DNA of 64,000 nt from JADJOY01 sp016713535 [NCBI: Deltaproteobacteria bacterium] (GCA_016713535.1 JADJOY010000003.1:248001-312000), one strand, 5' to 3'. Counted from the first letter of the stretch, positions 38,882 to 50,202 are shown. Program-made: numbers and translations. Notes: generated by a model from the letters alone, not told the origin.

Positions 38882-39823
38882 TTGACCGCCGCCCGAGAGC
38901 CCCGCCTGGCGCGCGTCCCCGGCGCCGACGATCTCACGCTCGCCGGGTGGGAGTACGGCGGAGAGGGCCCGCTCGTGTGTTTCGTCCACGGCTTCGGCCA
39001 CGACCACCACGTGTGGGACGAGCTCGCGCCCGCGTTCGTCGGCCAGTACCGGGTGGTCGCCCTCGACCTGCGTGGCCACGGGGCATCCGACCGCGATGCC
39101 GGGTTTCGTTACCACCACGTCTCGATCGGTAAGGACCTGGCCGCGGCGCTCCCGGCGCTGGGCGGCGAGCGTGCGGCACTGGTCGCGCACTCGACGGCGG
39201 GTCACGCGGCGATTGGCTACGCCGCGCGCTTCCCGGAGCGCGTCAGCCGGCTCGCGCTGGTCGACGCCGGCGCGGAGCTGCGCGCGAGCGGTGGCGGTGG
39301 CGGTCGCCGCGCGCGCGAGGGCGACGGCTCGTTCGCGAGCGTCGACGACTATGCCGCGGAGCTCGCGCGCCACCACCCGGGCGCGGACCCGGCGCGGCTG
39401 CGGCGGCTCGCGGCCCACTGGCTCACACGCCGCGACGACGGCCGCTACGAGCCCACCCTCGACCCGATGTTCTGGAAGCCGCGCCCGGCGCGTGCCGAGA
39501 AGGCGGCGGCCGGGAAGCCCGCCACGAGCGGTCCCGAGGCCGCGCAGCGAAGCCAGGCGTTCGATCGCAAGAGCTGGGCGGAGCAGGGGGAGGCCGCGCT
39601 GTGGCGGGATGTCGCCGCGATCCGCTGCCCGGTGCTGGTGGTGCGCGGCGCCGACTCGTCGATGCTCTCGCCGGCCACCGTCGAGCGCATGACCGGCGCG
39701 GTCCTCGCCGACGGTCGCGCCGTCCTGATCCCGGGCTCGGGCCACGTGCCGATGATCGACCAGCCGGCGCTCCTGCTCGCCGCCCTCGGCGGCTTCTTGC
39801 TGGATTCGAAAGCGCGCGCGTAG
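38882..39823 (+). CDS. Alpha/beta hydrolase
   Basis: 313 residues; the only early start is TTG at 38882. It has the oxyanion motif VHGFGHDHHVWD, VALDLRGHGASD, a nucleophile elbow AHSTAGH with Ser, and catalytic His in GSGHVPMIDQ. A Gly/Arg-rich and charged lid insert spans about residues 137-205. Esterase or C-C hydrolase activity is expected. First gene of the plus-strand group with a CoA ligase and a carboxymuconolactone-decarboxylase-like protein, so it may release an acid that is then activated. Confidence 0.83.
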   Translation: MTAAREPRLARVPGADDLTLAGWEYGGEGPLVCFVHGFGHDHHVWDELAPAFVGQYRVVALDLRGHGASDRDAGFRYHHVSIGKDLAAALPALGGERAALVAHSTAGHAAIGYAARFPERVSRLALVDAGAELRASGGGGGRRAREGDGSFASVDDYAAELARHHPGADPARLRRLAAHWLTRRDDGRYEPTLDPMFWKPRPARAEKAAAGKPATSGPEAAQRSQAFDRKSWAEQGEAALWRDVAAIRCPVLVVRGADSSMLSPATVERMTGAVLADGRAVLIPGSGHVPMIDQPALLLAALGGFLLDSKARA

Positions 39824-39859
39824 GATCGCGCCACGTCGCGCGCCGCGAGCGGAGCCCCC

Positions 39860-41461
<1,602 letters not shown>

Positions 41462-41529
41462 GCCGCCGCGCGCTGGGTCTTGTCGAGATGACCCGACACG
41501 GCGCGCTGATCGACGTGCAGGCGGGGCGC

Positions 41530-41745
41530 CTGACGGGGGATGGAACCCCGGTCGCTGCGAGCCCGGACCGACGCCCGGATCCCGATCTCGTGCCCCGTGG
41601 AGTCCGCGACCCCGGACCGACGCGGGGATCCCAAACCCGGGCCCCCTGGGGTTCGCGACCATGGACCGGCGCGGGGATCCCGATCCCGTGGCCCCCTGGG
41701 AATTTCGTAGGGCGGGGGCCTCCGTGCCCCCGCCGGCCGCTCCCG
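41530..41745. repeat. Direct and inverted GC-rich repeats
   Basis: Three direct copies of a unit close to GGACCGACGCGGGGATCCC (near 41570, 41619 and 41664) and a hairpin at about 41709-41737 (GTAGGGCGGGGGCC...). Between the CoA ligase and the carboxymuconolactone-decarboxylase-like gene. Confidence 0.6.
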
Positions 41746-41792
41746 ATCGAACCGCGCGCGAGCGCGGCGCCCGACCCGGGCCAGGAGATCCG

Positions 41793-42188
41793 ATGACCGA
41801 CGACGAGCGAGCGAGCGCGGGAAAGGCGATCCAGGAGCAGCTCTGGGGCGAGCACGCCACCGGCGGCGGGCCGCCCGCGACCCGCGTCGCGCCCGATTTC
41901 TTCGCGTGGGTGAGGCGCGCCTGCTTCGGCGACGTGTGGTCGCGTCCCGGGCTCGACTTGAAGAGCCGCAGCCTGGCGACGGTCGCCCAGCTCGCGGCGC
42001 TCGGCCGCACCGACGAGCTCCGCGCCCATCTGGCCGGCGCGCTGCGCCTCGGCTGGAGCCGCGCCGAGCTCGTGGAGGTGCTGGTGCAGACCGCGTGTTA
42101 TGCCGGGATTCCCGCCGCCGTCGCGGCGCTCAACGCGGCCGAGCCCGTGCTCGGTCCGAGCACGCAGGGCGACGAATCCCCTCGATGA
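41793..42188 (+). CDS. Carboxymuconolactone decarboxylase-like protein
   Basis: 131 residues from an ATG with Shine-Dalgarno AGGAGA. The CMD helical fold is visible in LDLKSRSLATVAQLAALGRTDELRAHLAGALRLGWSRAELVEVL and the AVAALNAAEPVL end. The CxxC redox pair of AhpD-type members is absent, so a PcaC-like decarboxylase or uncharacterised role fits better. It may act in ring-cleavage chemistry with the neighbouring ligase and hydrolase. Confidence 0.8.
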   Translation: MTDDERASAGKAIQEQLWGEHATGGGPPATRVAPDFFAWVRRACFGDVWSRPGLDLKSRSLATVAQLAALGRTDELRAHLAGALRLGWSRAELVEVLVQTACYAGIPAAVAALNAAEPVLGPSTQGDESPR

Positions 42189-42228
42189 CCGAAGCGAACC
42201 CCACGGAACTCACGCCCGGAGGACGACG

Positions 42229-42951
42229 ATGCGCACGCGAACCCGCTTGACCCTCTCTCTCGCACTCGCCGCGCTCGTGGTCGCGCCGTGGAGCGCACGC
42301 GCCGAGGAGACCACGAGCGCCACCAAGTGCAAGCTCGAGGACGTCGGCGCCCCGCAGCGCTCGCAGGACAACGCCGCCAAGAAGGTCACCTTCAAGGGCA
42401 AGGTGCGGAACGCCGGTGACGCGGTCGCGCACGGCGCCAAGGTGCGCTTCCAGATCCGAGGCGCCACGGACGACTTCGTCGTCGACGATCAGGTCGTCGC
42501 CACCCAGCCGAGCGATATCCAGCCGGGCGGCGAGGCGAGCTTCGAGGTGGCCGCGACCTGGACCGGAGTGGGAGCGCACGGCGGCGGCAAGGAGGTGCTC
42601 ACCCGCGAGATCGAGGGATGCTCTGCGCCGCGTCCCGAGTTCGGTGTGAGCGGCAGTGGCTATTGCGAGCTCAAGTTCGTGGGCGCGCCCACCACCTCGA
42701 GCAGCTCGGGCGTCGTGACCATGCGCGGCGAGATCGAGAACGCCGGTCCTGGTATCGCCCGCGACGTGGTGGTGGCCGTCGTGAAGGATGGCGCCACCGC
42801 CGTCCCGGCCGGCGCGCCGCACGTGGCGGTGGTGCCGCCCGCCCTCACCGCCGGCACCAAGGGGAGCTTCGAGCTCGGGCTCGCGAGCGGGTCGAGCGCC
42901 AGCGAAGGCAGCGTGCGGATCGTGGGATACGACTGCCAACCTGCGGAGTGA
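42229..42951 (+). CDS. Secreted protein with two beta-sandwich (FxLYD/CARDB-like) domains
   Basis: 240 residues from an ATG preceded by GGAGGA. Sec signal LTLSLALAALVVAPWSARAEE. Two similar halves follow, each starting with a Cys-containing strand (CKLEDVGAP; CELKFVGAP) and a repeated V-x-G-x-[VI]-x-N-A-G pattern (FKGKVRNAGDAVAHG; MRGEIENAGPGIARD). That is the look of tandem Ig-like domains which bind sugars or partners at the cell surface. Role unknown. Confidence 0.7.
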   Translation: MRTRTRLTLSLALAALVVAPWSARAEETTSATKCKLEDVGAPQRSQDNAAKKVTFKGKVRNAGDAVAHGAKVRFQIRGATDDFVVDDQVVATQPSDIQPGGEASFEVAATWTGVGAHGGGKEVLTREIEGCSAPRPEFGVSGSGYCELKFVGAPTTSSSSGVVTMRGEIENAGPGIARDVVVAVVKDGATAVPAGAPHVAVVPPALTAGTKGSFELGLASGSSASEGSVRIVGYDCQPAE

Positions 42952-43162
42952 CCACGTTAGCACCGCCGGATGTCGCCGTACGGTACCGGGGACAGTTCGT
43001 CTGGATTCCAGACTCTGAACTTCGTCGGGTGTGTCGCCGGGCTCGACCCGGCGCGCTTCGGCTGCGGCCTGGTGCGCCGATCGGGTCGTGCGAGCGCTCG
43101 CTTCACCCATGATCATGAGTCTAAATGTGCGAAACACGGGCGAAACTGCGAACCGTTCCAAT

Positions 43163-43183
43163 CCTGTCTGAAATTAGGACAGG
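43163..43183. promoter_or_regulatory. Inverted repeat upstream of the signalling operon
   Basis: CCTGTC-N9-GACAGG in a locally AT-richer stretch about 95 bases before the first gene of the 43279-53029 operon. It could bind a dimeric regulator. No sigma54 -24/-12 element was found beside it. Confidence 0.35.
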
Positions 43184-43278
43184 GTCGTGACGATGTCGGG
43201 GGCTCCCCGTGTGTGATTTTCGGCACGAATCATGCTGCATGGATCGATATCTGTCCGACAGGGGGGCCTGGAGGCGGG

Positions 43279-46200
43279 ATGCCTGCTGCAGCACGGGTCA
43301 CGGAAGGCCAACAGCCAGCACAGCTTTGGATCGTCTCGTCACACGACGAGATCGCCCGCTCGGTGGGCGCTCTCGCCGCGGAGCACCACCTCCACGTGGC
43401 GTGCGCCGAGAACGGCGTGGCGGGACCGTGCGTCATCGACCCCGCGATCGGAACCGAGCGCCTCGCCTCGGCGCTCGGCGGGCTCCATGATCGTCCGCCC
43501 GCGGCGATCATCCGCCGGCCGTCGCACGCGAGCTCGGTGTTCTACGCGATGCGCCACACCACGGGCCGCCTGGTGGGCGACCCGCGCACCTCACCCGGCG
43601 AGCTGCGCCACTTCCTGATCGACGTCTACGGCGCCGTCGACTCGACCAGCGAGCGCCGCGCGTACCCGCGCGCCGGACTGTCGGGGATCGCGCTCGAGGC
43701 GCCGAGCCCGGCGGAGCTGCTCGACGTGTCGCCGTACGGCGCGAGGATCCGCGTCGAGGCGTCGCTTGCCGCCGCGCCGCTGGTCAGGCTGCGGGTGCGG
43801 CTCGCGCGGGTCGGGCTCACCAGCGACGTCGATGCGCAGGTCGTGGGAGTCCACGCGAGCCCGGACCACACCGAGCTCAGGCTGCGCTTCGTGCGCGTCA
43901 GCGGCGAGGTCCAGCAAGAGCTGCTGCGCATCGCCAAGAGCCAGCTCTTGTGCCGCACGGTCGCCGAGACGTTCCGGCGCGCGCAAGCCGGCGAGCTGGT
44001 GGGCTACCGCCGCATCGCCGAGCCGGACCAGATCGTCGCCACGCTGCACGCGCTCGCCGAGGACGCGGCGCCGCTCACCTTCGCGCGCATGAACGTGGGC
44101 CGCGCGATCCAGGCCACCGCGTTCGCGTTCGACGAGGAGCGCCGCCACCTGGTGGTCACGCTGCCCGAAGCGCGCGCGCTTGGCGCGGTGGGCGACTACC
44201 TGTGCTACTCGACGTTCGCCCGCCACGAGAGCTTCTCGATGGACGGCTACCTCCTGGGAGTGGACGAAGGGCGCGCGCGGCTCTCGGTGCCCTCGGTGTG
44301 CGCGGCCACCGATCAGCGCGCGCAGGACCGGCTGGCCCTCGGCCTCGACTCGGCGCTGACGGTGGAGGTCGGCGACGAGCGCTTGCCGATCGTCGACGTG
44401 TCGCCGCGTGGCTTCTCGTTCTTCGCGCGCGAGGCCCGTGTCGAGCACGAGGACGGCCGCCTGCTCGAGGTGGACCTCGACTTCGGAGACGGATGTGTCG
44501 GGCACGAGCGGGTCGTGGTGCGCCATCGCCGCGCTCAGCCGTGGGGCGGCTACACGGTGGGCGTCACGTTCGTGGGCGAGGGCGGTCGGCACACCGAAGG
44601 CGTGGTCCGCGCCGCGCTCGAGGAGGACTACTCGGGGGCCGACCTGGAGCCGCTCTTCGCCGAGCGCGACTACCCCGCCGAGCGCGTCGAGCTCCACGCC
44701 GGCGACCGCGCGCTGGTCGGGCTCTGGACCGAGGTCCGCCATCCGGGTCCGCTCACGGTGGTGGTGATCCCGCCGGCGTGGGCGAAGACCAAGGAGTCGA
44801 CGTCGCTGCTCGCGCAGACGCTGGCGGCGAGCTTCGACGCCAACCTGCGCGCGATCGCGGTGCTTCGGCTCGACTACTCGAACGCGCTCGGCGAGAGCGA
44901 CAAGGACCCCGAGTTCCGTCAGGCGGGCAAGGAGACCCTCGGCCTCACGTTCTCGGCGTGCGTCGAGGACATCCGCGCCGCGGTGGACTACGCGCATCGC
45001 CGCGCGCATCCGACGCCGCGCTCGACCGTGCTGATCGGCATGAGCTTCTCGGGACCGCTCTGTCTGCGCGCCGCCGCCCTGGACCCGCGCGTGACGTCGC
45101 TGGTCGAGCTGATGGGAGCGTCGGACATCCAGGATCTGGTGCGCATGGCGTCGGGCGGGATCGACTACGTCGCGAAGCACCGCGCCGGGATCCGCAGCCA
45201 CGTGCAGAACGTCCTCGGTCTGCTCGCCGACACCGACCGCTGGACCGCCGACGGCATCCGCCACCACCTCGTCTTCCTGCAGGATGCGCAGGCGGACGCG
45301 GCGCGGCTGGCGGTGCCGGTGCTGTGGGTGCACGGCCGCTTCGACGCGTTCGTCAACGTCGGGCGCATCCGCAGCATCCTCGAGTGCGCACCGACCCTCG
45401 ACCGCCGCCTCGTCACCGTGCCGTGCGGCCACATCCCGACCAAGAGCGCCGAGGCCGTGGTCTCGTACGTGCCGATCGTGCGCCACCTGCTGGCGCAGGT
45501 CGAGGTGCCCGACGCGGTGATCGCCGTGCCCACCGAGGAGCAGGCCGAGCGCGTGTCGAAAGGCGAGTGGGCGCGCGCCCCCCGAACCCACCTCGCGTCG
45601 CCGCGCGACTACTGGCGCGGCTACATGCTGGGTGAGCAGGGCGGGAGCCTCGGCTTCGACGCTCTCGCCTCCACGCGCGAGTACCGCGAGCTCATGACCA
45701 AGCAGGTCGAGCTGCTCGCGACGGCCGCCGGTGACGTGGTCCACGACATCGGCGGCGGCATGGGCCACTCGATCCCGTTCCTGGCCCGCCTCCGAGCGCG
45801 ACCCGGCGGCGTGGTGACGTACGACCTCGTGCCTCAGGTCCTCGCCCAGGCGGCGCGGCGGGGCGCCGAGCAGGCGATGCCGATCGAGACCGTCGAGTGG
45901 GACGCCGCGTTCGAGCCGGTGCCCGCGCGCCTCGGCGGCGCGCGCACGGTGCTCATGAGCCTCTTCCTCTCGTGCCTGCCCGACCCGCTGGCGTTCCTGC
46001 GGCGCTTGCATGCGGCGCTGCCGAGCGGCGCGTGGCTGGTGGCGTCGTCGATCCGCCCCGACGCCGATCTCTCGGGGATCTACACCTCGCTCATCGAGGA
46101 GATCGGACAGGGGCTCGTGCCGCCGCCGGAGGGTGTATCGTCCGACGACTTCCTGAGCGGCGTGCGCGAGTACATGAGCTCCGCCGCGTGGCTGCTCAGG

Positions 46201-46347
46201 CTCGCGGACGAGGGCACGTTCCGGTTCTTCGAGGAGAACGGCTTGCGGCAGCTCTTCACCACCGCGGGGTTTTCGGTCGAGCACGTCACCACCGCGTTCG
46301 GCACGCCGCCGCGGGCGGTGATCCTGGCGGCGCGAAAGAACGCATGA
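43279..46347 (+). CDS. PilZ-PilZ-acyl hydrolase-SAM methyltransferase fusion (PhcB-like signal synthase candidate)
   Basis: 1022 residues from the ATG at 43279 (GGAGGC ahead). Residues about 14-115 look like a degenerate receiver. PilZ 1 has R127-x3-R131 and D149-V-S151-x2-G154. Residues about 225-340 are YcgR-like. PilZ 2 has R347-x3-R351 and D373-V-S375-x2-G378. Both c-di-GMP motifs are thus complete. Residues about 470-740 are an alpha/beta hydrolase with GMSFS elbow (S589), D689 and H718; the G-x-S-x-S variant recalls LuxD acyl-ACP thioesterase. Residues about 800-1022 are a class I methyltransferase with motif I VHDIGGGMG. Inferred reaction: release of a fatty acid and methylation to a methyl ester signal, switched by c-di-GMP. 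It overlaps the sensor kinase gene by ATGA. Confidence 0.75.
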   Translation: MPAAARVTEGQQPAQLWIVSSHDEIARSVGALAAEHHLHVACAENGVAGPCVIDPAIGTERLASALGGLHDRPPAAIIRRPSHASSVFYAMRHTTGRLVGDPRTSPGELRHFLIDVYGAVDSTSERRAYPRAGLSGIALEAPSPAELLDVSPYGARIRVEASLAAAPLVRLRVRLARVGLTSDVDAQVVGVHASPDHTELRLRFVRVSGEVQQELLRIAKSQLLCRTVAETFRRAQAGELVGYRRIAEPDQIVATLHALAEDAAPLTFARMNVGRAIQATAFAFDEERRHLVVTLPEARALGAVGDYLCYSTFARHESFSMDGYLLGVDEGRARLSVPSVCAATDQRAQDRLALGLDSALTVEVGDERLPIVDVSPRGFSFFAREARVEHEDGRLLEVDLDFGDGCVGHERVVVRHRRAQPWGGYTVGVTFVGEGGRHTEGVVRAALEEDYSGADLEPLFAERDYPAERVELHAGDRALVGLWTEVRHPGPLTVVVIPPAWAKTKESTSLLAQTLAASFDANLRAIAVLRLDYSNALGESDKDPEFRQAGKETLGLTFSACVEDIRAAVDYAHRRAHPTPRSTVLIGMSFSGPLCLRAAALDPRVTSLVELMGASDIQDLVRMASGGIDYVAKHRAGIRSHVQNVLGLLADTDRWTADGIRHHLVFLQDAQADAARLAVPVLWVHGRFDAFVNVGRIRSILECAPTLDRRLVTVPCGHIPTKSAEAVVSYVPIVRHLLAQVEVPDAVIAVPTEEQAERVSKGEWARAPRTHLASPRDYWRGYMLGEQGGSLGFDALASTREYRELMTKQVELLATAAGDVVHDIGGGMGHSIPFLARLRARPGGVVTYDLVPQVLAQAARRGAEQAMPIETVEWDAAFEPVPARLGGARTVLMSLFLSCLPDPLAFLRRLHAALPSGAWLVASSIRPDADLSGIYTSLIEEIGQGLVPPPEGVSSDDFLSGVREYMSSAAWLLRLADEGTFRFFEENGLRQLFTTAGFSVEHVTTAFGTPPRAVILAARKNA

Positions 46348-49010
46348 GCAGCGAGCTCGCCACCGCCGCGACGCCGGCCCCCCACGGATGGGCCGACGAG
46401 GTGCGCGAGATGCTGCAGCGCGGCATCCGCACCTTCTCGCTGGTGGCGATCGTGATCTTCCTGGTGTTCTGGGCGGTCGACTGGGTGGTGTACCCGCCGT
46501 CGGAGTTCCCGGGCGTGGTGGACCGGTTCCTGGGGCTGCGCGTGCTGTGCGCGGTGGTCTACGTGCCGATCTGGCTGTGGGCGCGCAAGCCACGCCCGAC
46601 GGGATCGCTCGTGGTGGTGAGCGCGCTCGCGGTGTGGTGGGTGAGCTCCGTCATCTGCGTGATGCTGACCTACACCGGGTTCGAGCGAAGCCTCTATTAC
46701 GCCGGGCTGATCGTCACGACCCTCGCGGCCGGGCTGATCATGCCGTGGGCGTGGCGCACCGCCTCGGTGGTCGGCGTGGGCATGGCGTCCATGTACTTCG
46801 GGGTGGCGCTCCTCGATCCGGCGCCGCACTGGCGCACCACCCTCAACAACACGTTCTTCATCCTCGGTGGTCTCGGCATCTCGATCGCCGCCAACGCCCA
46901 GCGGCTGCGCCTCGCGAAGGCCGAGTTCGAGGGCCGCCACGAGCTCGCAGCGGCCCTCGAGAAGCTGCGCGCGCTCGACCAGATGAAGACCACCTTCATG
47001 GCGAACGTGTCGCACGAGATGCGCACGCCACTCACGCTCATGCTGGGCGCGCTCGAGACCCTCGCCGGCTCCGACCGGACGCACCGCGACCCGAGCGAGG
47101 TCGAGTACCTCGACGTGATCCGCCGCAACGGGCTCGGGCTCCTCAGGCTCATCAACGACCTCCTCGACCTGGCGCGGCTCGAGGCGTCACAGGCACGCCT
47201 GCGGCTCGAGCAGGTCGATCTCGCCGAGCTGTTGCGCGGCATCGCCTCGCAGGCTGCGCCGATGGCCGGATGGCGCGGGCTCACCCTCCGCACGGTGCTG
47301 CCCACGGGGCCGGTGACACTCTCGGTCGACGTGCAGAAGATCGAGAAGGTCGTGCTCAACCTGGTGTCGAACGCGATCAAGTTCACCCCCGAGGGCGGCA
47401 CCATCCAGCTCACCCTCGAGGAGGACGCCGACGAGATCCGCGTGATGGTGGCGGACAGCGGCATCGGCATCCCCGCGGCCGAGCACCAGCGCATCTTCGA
47501 GCGCTTCAGCCAGGTCGACCCGAGCGCCACGCGCTCTCGCGGCGGCACCGGCATCGGGCTCGCCCTGGTGAAGGAGTTCGTCGAGCTCCACGGCGGCTCG
47601 GTGGCGGTCACGAGCGAGGCGAACGAGGGTTCGACGTTCACGGTGCGGCTCAAACGCGCCTGCGACGAGATCCCGACCGACGTGGTCGATCGCCGCCACG
47701 CCGTCACCGACCTCACCCAGCGCCGCCGCGCCGAGGACAGCGGGCTCGGGGCATGGGTGCAGTCGGTCACGAGCGAGCCCGCGTATCGCTACGGCGAGCT
47801 CTTCGAGGCCGCCGACCGCCGCAGCGTCGACCGCGTCGAGGCGCCGCCGCGCGCCGCCACGGTGCTGGTGGTCGAGGACTCGGCCGAGCTCAAGCGCTTC
47901 ATCACGCTGCAGCTCTCGCGCGACTACCGGGTGGTCACGGCCAGCGACGGCGTGGAGGGGCTCGAGCGTGCCCGCGAGCACCGTCCCGACCTCGTCATCA
48001 CCGACTGGATGATGCCGCGTCGCGACGGTCCGGCGTTGTGTCGCGAGCTGCGCCGCCACGAGGACACCCGCGGCATTCCGATCGTCATGTTGACGGCGCG
48101 CGGGCAGGCCGACGACCGCGCCACCGCGCGCGAGAGCGGCGCCGACGTATACCTCCACAAGCCCTTCAGCGTGAAAGAGCTGCGCGCCGTCGTGCGATCG
48201 CTGCTCAAGCGAAAGGAGGAGCGGGTGGACGAGCTGCAGCGCGAGACGGGTTCTTCCCTGATGATCCTGACCGGTGGCATGGCGCACGAGATCCTGAACC
48301 CGCTCGGCTTCATCTCGAACTCGCTGTTCGCCCTCGGCGAGGTGGTCGAGGACCTGGTCGCGTCGAGCCCCGACGCGGCGGGAGAGGGGCCTGGCTCGAA
48401 CGCCGAGACCTGCCGGCGACTGCTCGCGGCGTCCCGGGTGGGAGTCGACCGGATCCGAAGCGTGGTCGAGTACCTGCGCGCGATGGCGCGCCCCGGGCAC
48501 GAGATCTCGCCCGAGAACGCCGACCTGAACCAGGCGCTGACCTCGACGCTGCTGCTCACGGGTGCTCTCTCGAGCCCGGCCGTCGAGGTGATCCAGAGCC
48601 TCACGGACGACGCGACGGTGCGCTGCCGCGTCGGCCGCATCAACCAGGTGCTGCTCAACCTCGTGAAGAACGCCTTGCTCGCGCTGCCGGAGAGTGGCGG
48701 TCGGCTGTGGGTCACCACCCGGCGCGAGGCCGAGCACCTCGAGATCGTGGTAGCCGACAGCGGCTGCGGCATTCCGGCGAGCCATATCGACCGGGTCTTC
48801 GATCCGTTCTTCACCAGCCGCGCGCCCGGCGAGGGCTCGGGCCTCGGCCTCGCGCTGACGCGCCAGATCGTCGAGGAGCACGGTGGCCACGTCTCGATCC
48901 AGAGCATCGTCGGCGAGGGCACCTCGGTGACGGTGCGCCTGCCCCTCGCCGGACTACCCGAACGCGCCGCTGGCGGGCTCGACACCGCCCCCTCGGACGC
49001 CGCCGCGTGA
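46344..49010 (+). CDS. Six-TM hybrid histidine kinase with two kinase cores (PhcS/CqsS-like sensor)
   Basis: 888 residues. Six membrane spans lie between about residues 30 and 185 with short loops, like the CqsS/LqsS/PhcS sensors of hydrophobic autoinducers. First HisKA: H224 in MANVSHEMRTPL. First HATPase: N343, DSGIGIP, GGTGIGLALV. A receiver follows (VLVVEDS, phosphoacceptor D554, LHKPFS), then a second kinase core with H648 (GGMAHEILNP), NLVKNALL and GSGLGLALT. This HK-REC-HK order is unusual. It probably reads the product of the upstream synthase and passes phosphate on to the next proteins. Confidence 0.85.
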   Translation: MSSELATAATPAPHGWADEVREMLQRGIRTFSLVAIVIFLVFWAVDWVVYPPSEFPGVVDRFLGLRVLCAVVYVPIWLWARKPRPTGSLVVVSALAVWWVSSVICVMLTYTGFERSLYYAGLIVTTLAAGLIMPWAWRTASVVGVGMASMYFGVALLDPAPHWRTTLNNTFFILGGLGISIAANAQRLRLAKAEFEGRHELAAALEKLRALDQMKTTFMANVSHEMRTPLTLMLGALETLAGSDRTHRDPSEVEYLDVIRRNGLGLLRLINDLLDLARLEASQARLRLEQVDLAELLRGIASQAAPMAGWRGLTLRTVLPTGPVTLSVDVQKIEKVVLNLVSNAIKFTPEGGTIQLTLEEDADEIRVMVADSGIGIPAAEHQRIFERFSQVDPSATRSRGGTGIGLALVKEFVELHGGSVAVTSEANEGSTFTVRLKRACDEIPTDVVDRRHAVTDLTQRRRAEDSGLGAWVQSVTSEPAYRYGELFEAADRRSVDRVEAPPRAATVLVVEDSAELKRFITLQLSRDYRVVTASDGVEGLERAREHRPDLVITDWMMPRRDGPALCRELRRHEDTRGIPIVMLTARGQADDRATARESGADVYLHKPFSVKELRAVVRSLLKRKEERVDELQRETGSSLMILTGGMAHEILNPLGFISNSLFALGEVVEDLVASSPDAAGEGPGSNAETCRRLLAASRVGVDRIRSVVEYLRAMARPGHEISPENADLNQALTSTLLLTGALSSPAVEVIQSLTDDATVRCRVGRINQVLLNLVKNALLALPESGGRLWVTTRREAEHLEIVVADSGCGIPASHIDRVFDPFFTSRAPGEGSGLGLALTRQIVEEHGGHVSIQSIVGEGTSVTVRLPLAGLPERAAGGLDTAPSDAAA

Positions 49011-49017
49011 GGTACCC

Positions 49018-50202
49018 GTGACTCCGACACACGAGGTCCGTTCCACCGGGGAGAGTCCCCGCACGGCCGCGGCACCGCGCGCTCGCGTGCTGGTGGTCGA
49101 CGACGAGGCGGAGCTGCGCGAGACGATGGAGCTGATGCTCCACCGTCAGTACGACGTCCGCACCGCCCGCGACGGCGCCGACGCGCAGCAGCTCCTCGGC
49201 GCCGAGCCGTTCGACCTGGTGGTGGCCGACGAGCGCATGCCGCGGATGCGCGGCACCGACCTGTTCGTGTGGCTGCGCACGCACCAGCCCGACGTCGGGC
49301 GCGTGCTGCTCACGGCGTTCGCCGACATCGACGCGATGCTGCGTGCCATCAACGAGGGCCAGGTCGAGCGCTTCCTGGTCAAGCCGTGCGATCCGCTGAT
49401 GCTGCGGATGGCGATCGCCGAGACCCTCGAGCAGCGCCGGCTCACCCTCGAGAACCGCCGCCTCGTCGAGGACCTCAAGGTGCGCAACCGCGAGCTCGAG
49501 ACCACGCGCGAGCGCCTGCTCCAGACCGAGAAGCTGGCGCTGGCGGGCAAGCTCGCCGCCGGCATCGCGCACGACATCCGCAACTACCTGACCGCGCTCA
49601 TGGGCGCGGCCGAGCTGTCCTCGCTGGGCGGGGCCTCGGAGCTCTCGAGCCCGCTCTTCGAGGAGGGCGTACAGGGCATCCAGGACCTGGCGAGTGAGCT
49701 GATGTGCCTGGCGCAGGGGCGGGTACCGCACTACCACGTGCGGGTCGCCGACCTGGCCGAGCTGGTGTCGCAGTTCGTGGGCGAGCTGCGCCGCAGCACC
49801 ATCGACCAGCGCTTCCGGCTGGTCGCGGAGGTGCACGGCCCCGTGACGTGCGCGCTCGCCGCGCGGCGCTTCCGGCGCGTGCTCTGGAACCTGGTGCAGA
49901 ACGCCTCCGAGGCCACCCCCGAGGGCGGCGAGATCCGGGTGGCGTGTCACGTCGATCGCGGCCAGGCGTTCCTGGAGGTCAAGGACACCGGGCGTGGGAT
50001 CCCGTCGGATCAGCTCGAGCGGGTGTTCGAGGCGTTCTTCACCACCCGTCCGAGCGGCACCGGCCTCGGTCTCGAGGTGTGCCGCATGATCGTGCGCGCG
50101 CACGGCGGGACGATCGAGTGTCGCAGCGAGGTCGGCGTGGGGACGGCGTTCCAGATCCGGCTGCCGCTCGCGGCGACCGCGATGGAGCCGTCGGTGGCGT
50201 AG
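49018..50202 (+). CDS. Receiver-histidine kinase protein (PhcR-like)
   Basis: 394 residues from GTG 7 bases after the previous stop. Receiver domain VLVVDDE with D71 and the VKPCDP end, then a coiled-coil linker (ENRRLVEDLKVRNRELETTRERLL), a dimerisation helix with H185 (AGIAHDIRNYLTAL), and HATPase (NLVQNASEATPEGG, GTGLGLEVC). No DNA-binding domain. A response regulator ending in a kinase is the PhcR arrangement. It likely relays the signal from the six-TM kinase. Confidence 0.85.
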   Translation: MTPTHEVRSTGESPRTAAAPRARVLVVDDEAELRETMELMLHRQYDVRTARDGADAQQLLGAEPFDLVVADERMPRMRGTDLFVWLRTHQPDVGRVLLTAFADIDAMLRAINEGQVERFLVKPCDPLMLRMAIAETLEQRRLTLENRRLVEDLKVRNRELETTRERLLQTEKLALAGKLAAGIAHDIRNYLTALMGAAELSSLGGASELSSPLFEEGVQGIQDLASELMCLAQGRVPHYHVRVADLAELVSQFVGELRRSTIDQRFRLVAEVHGPVTCALAARRFRRVLWNLVQNASEATPEGGEIRVACHVDRGQAFLEVKDTGRGIPSDQLERVFEAFFTTRPSGTGLGLEVCRMIVRAHGGTIECRSEVGVGTAFQIRLPLAATAMEPSVA

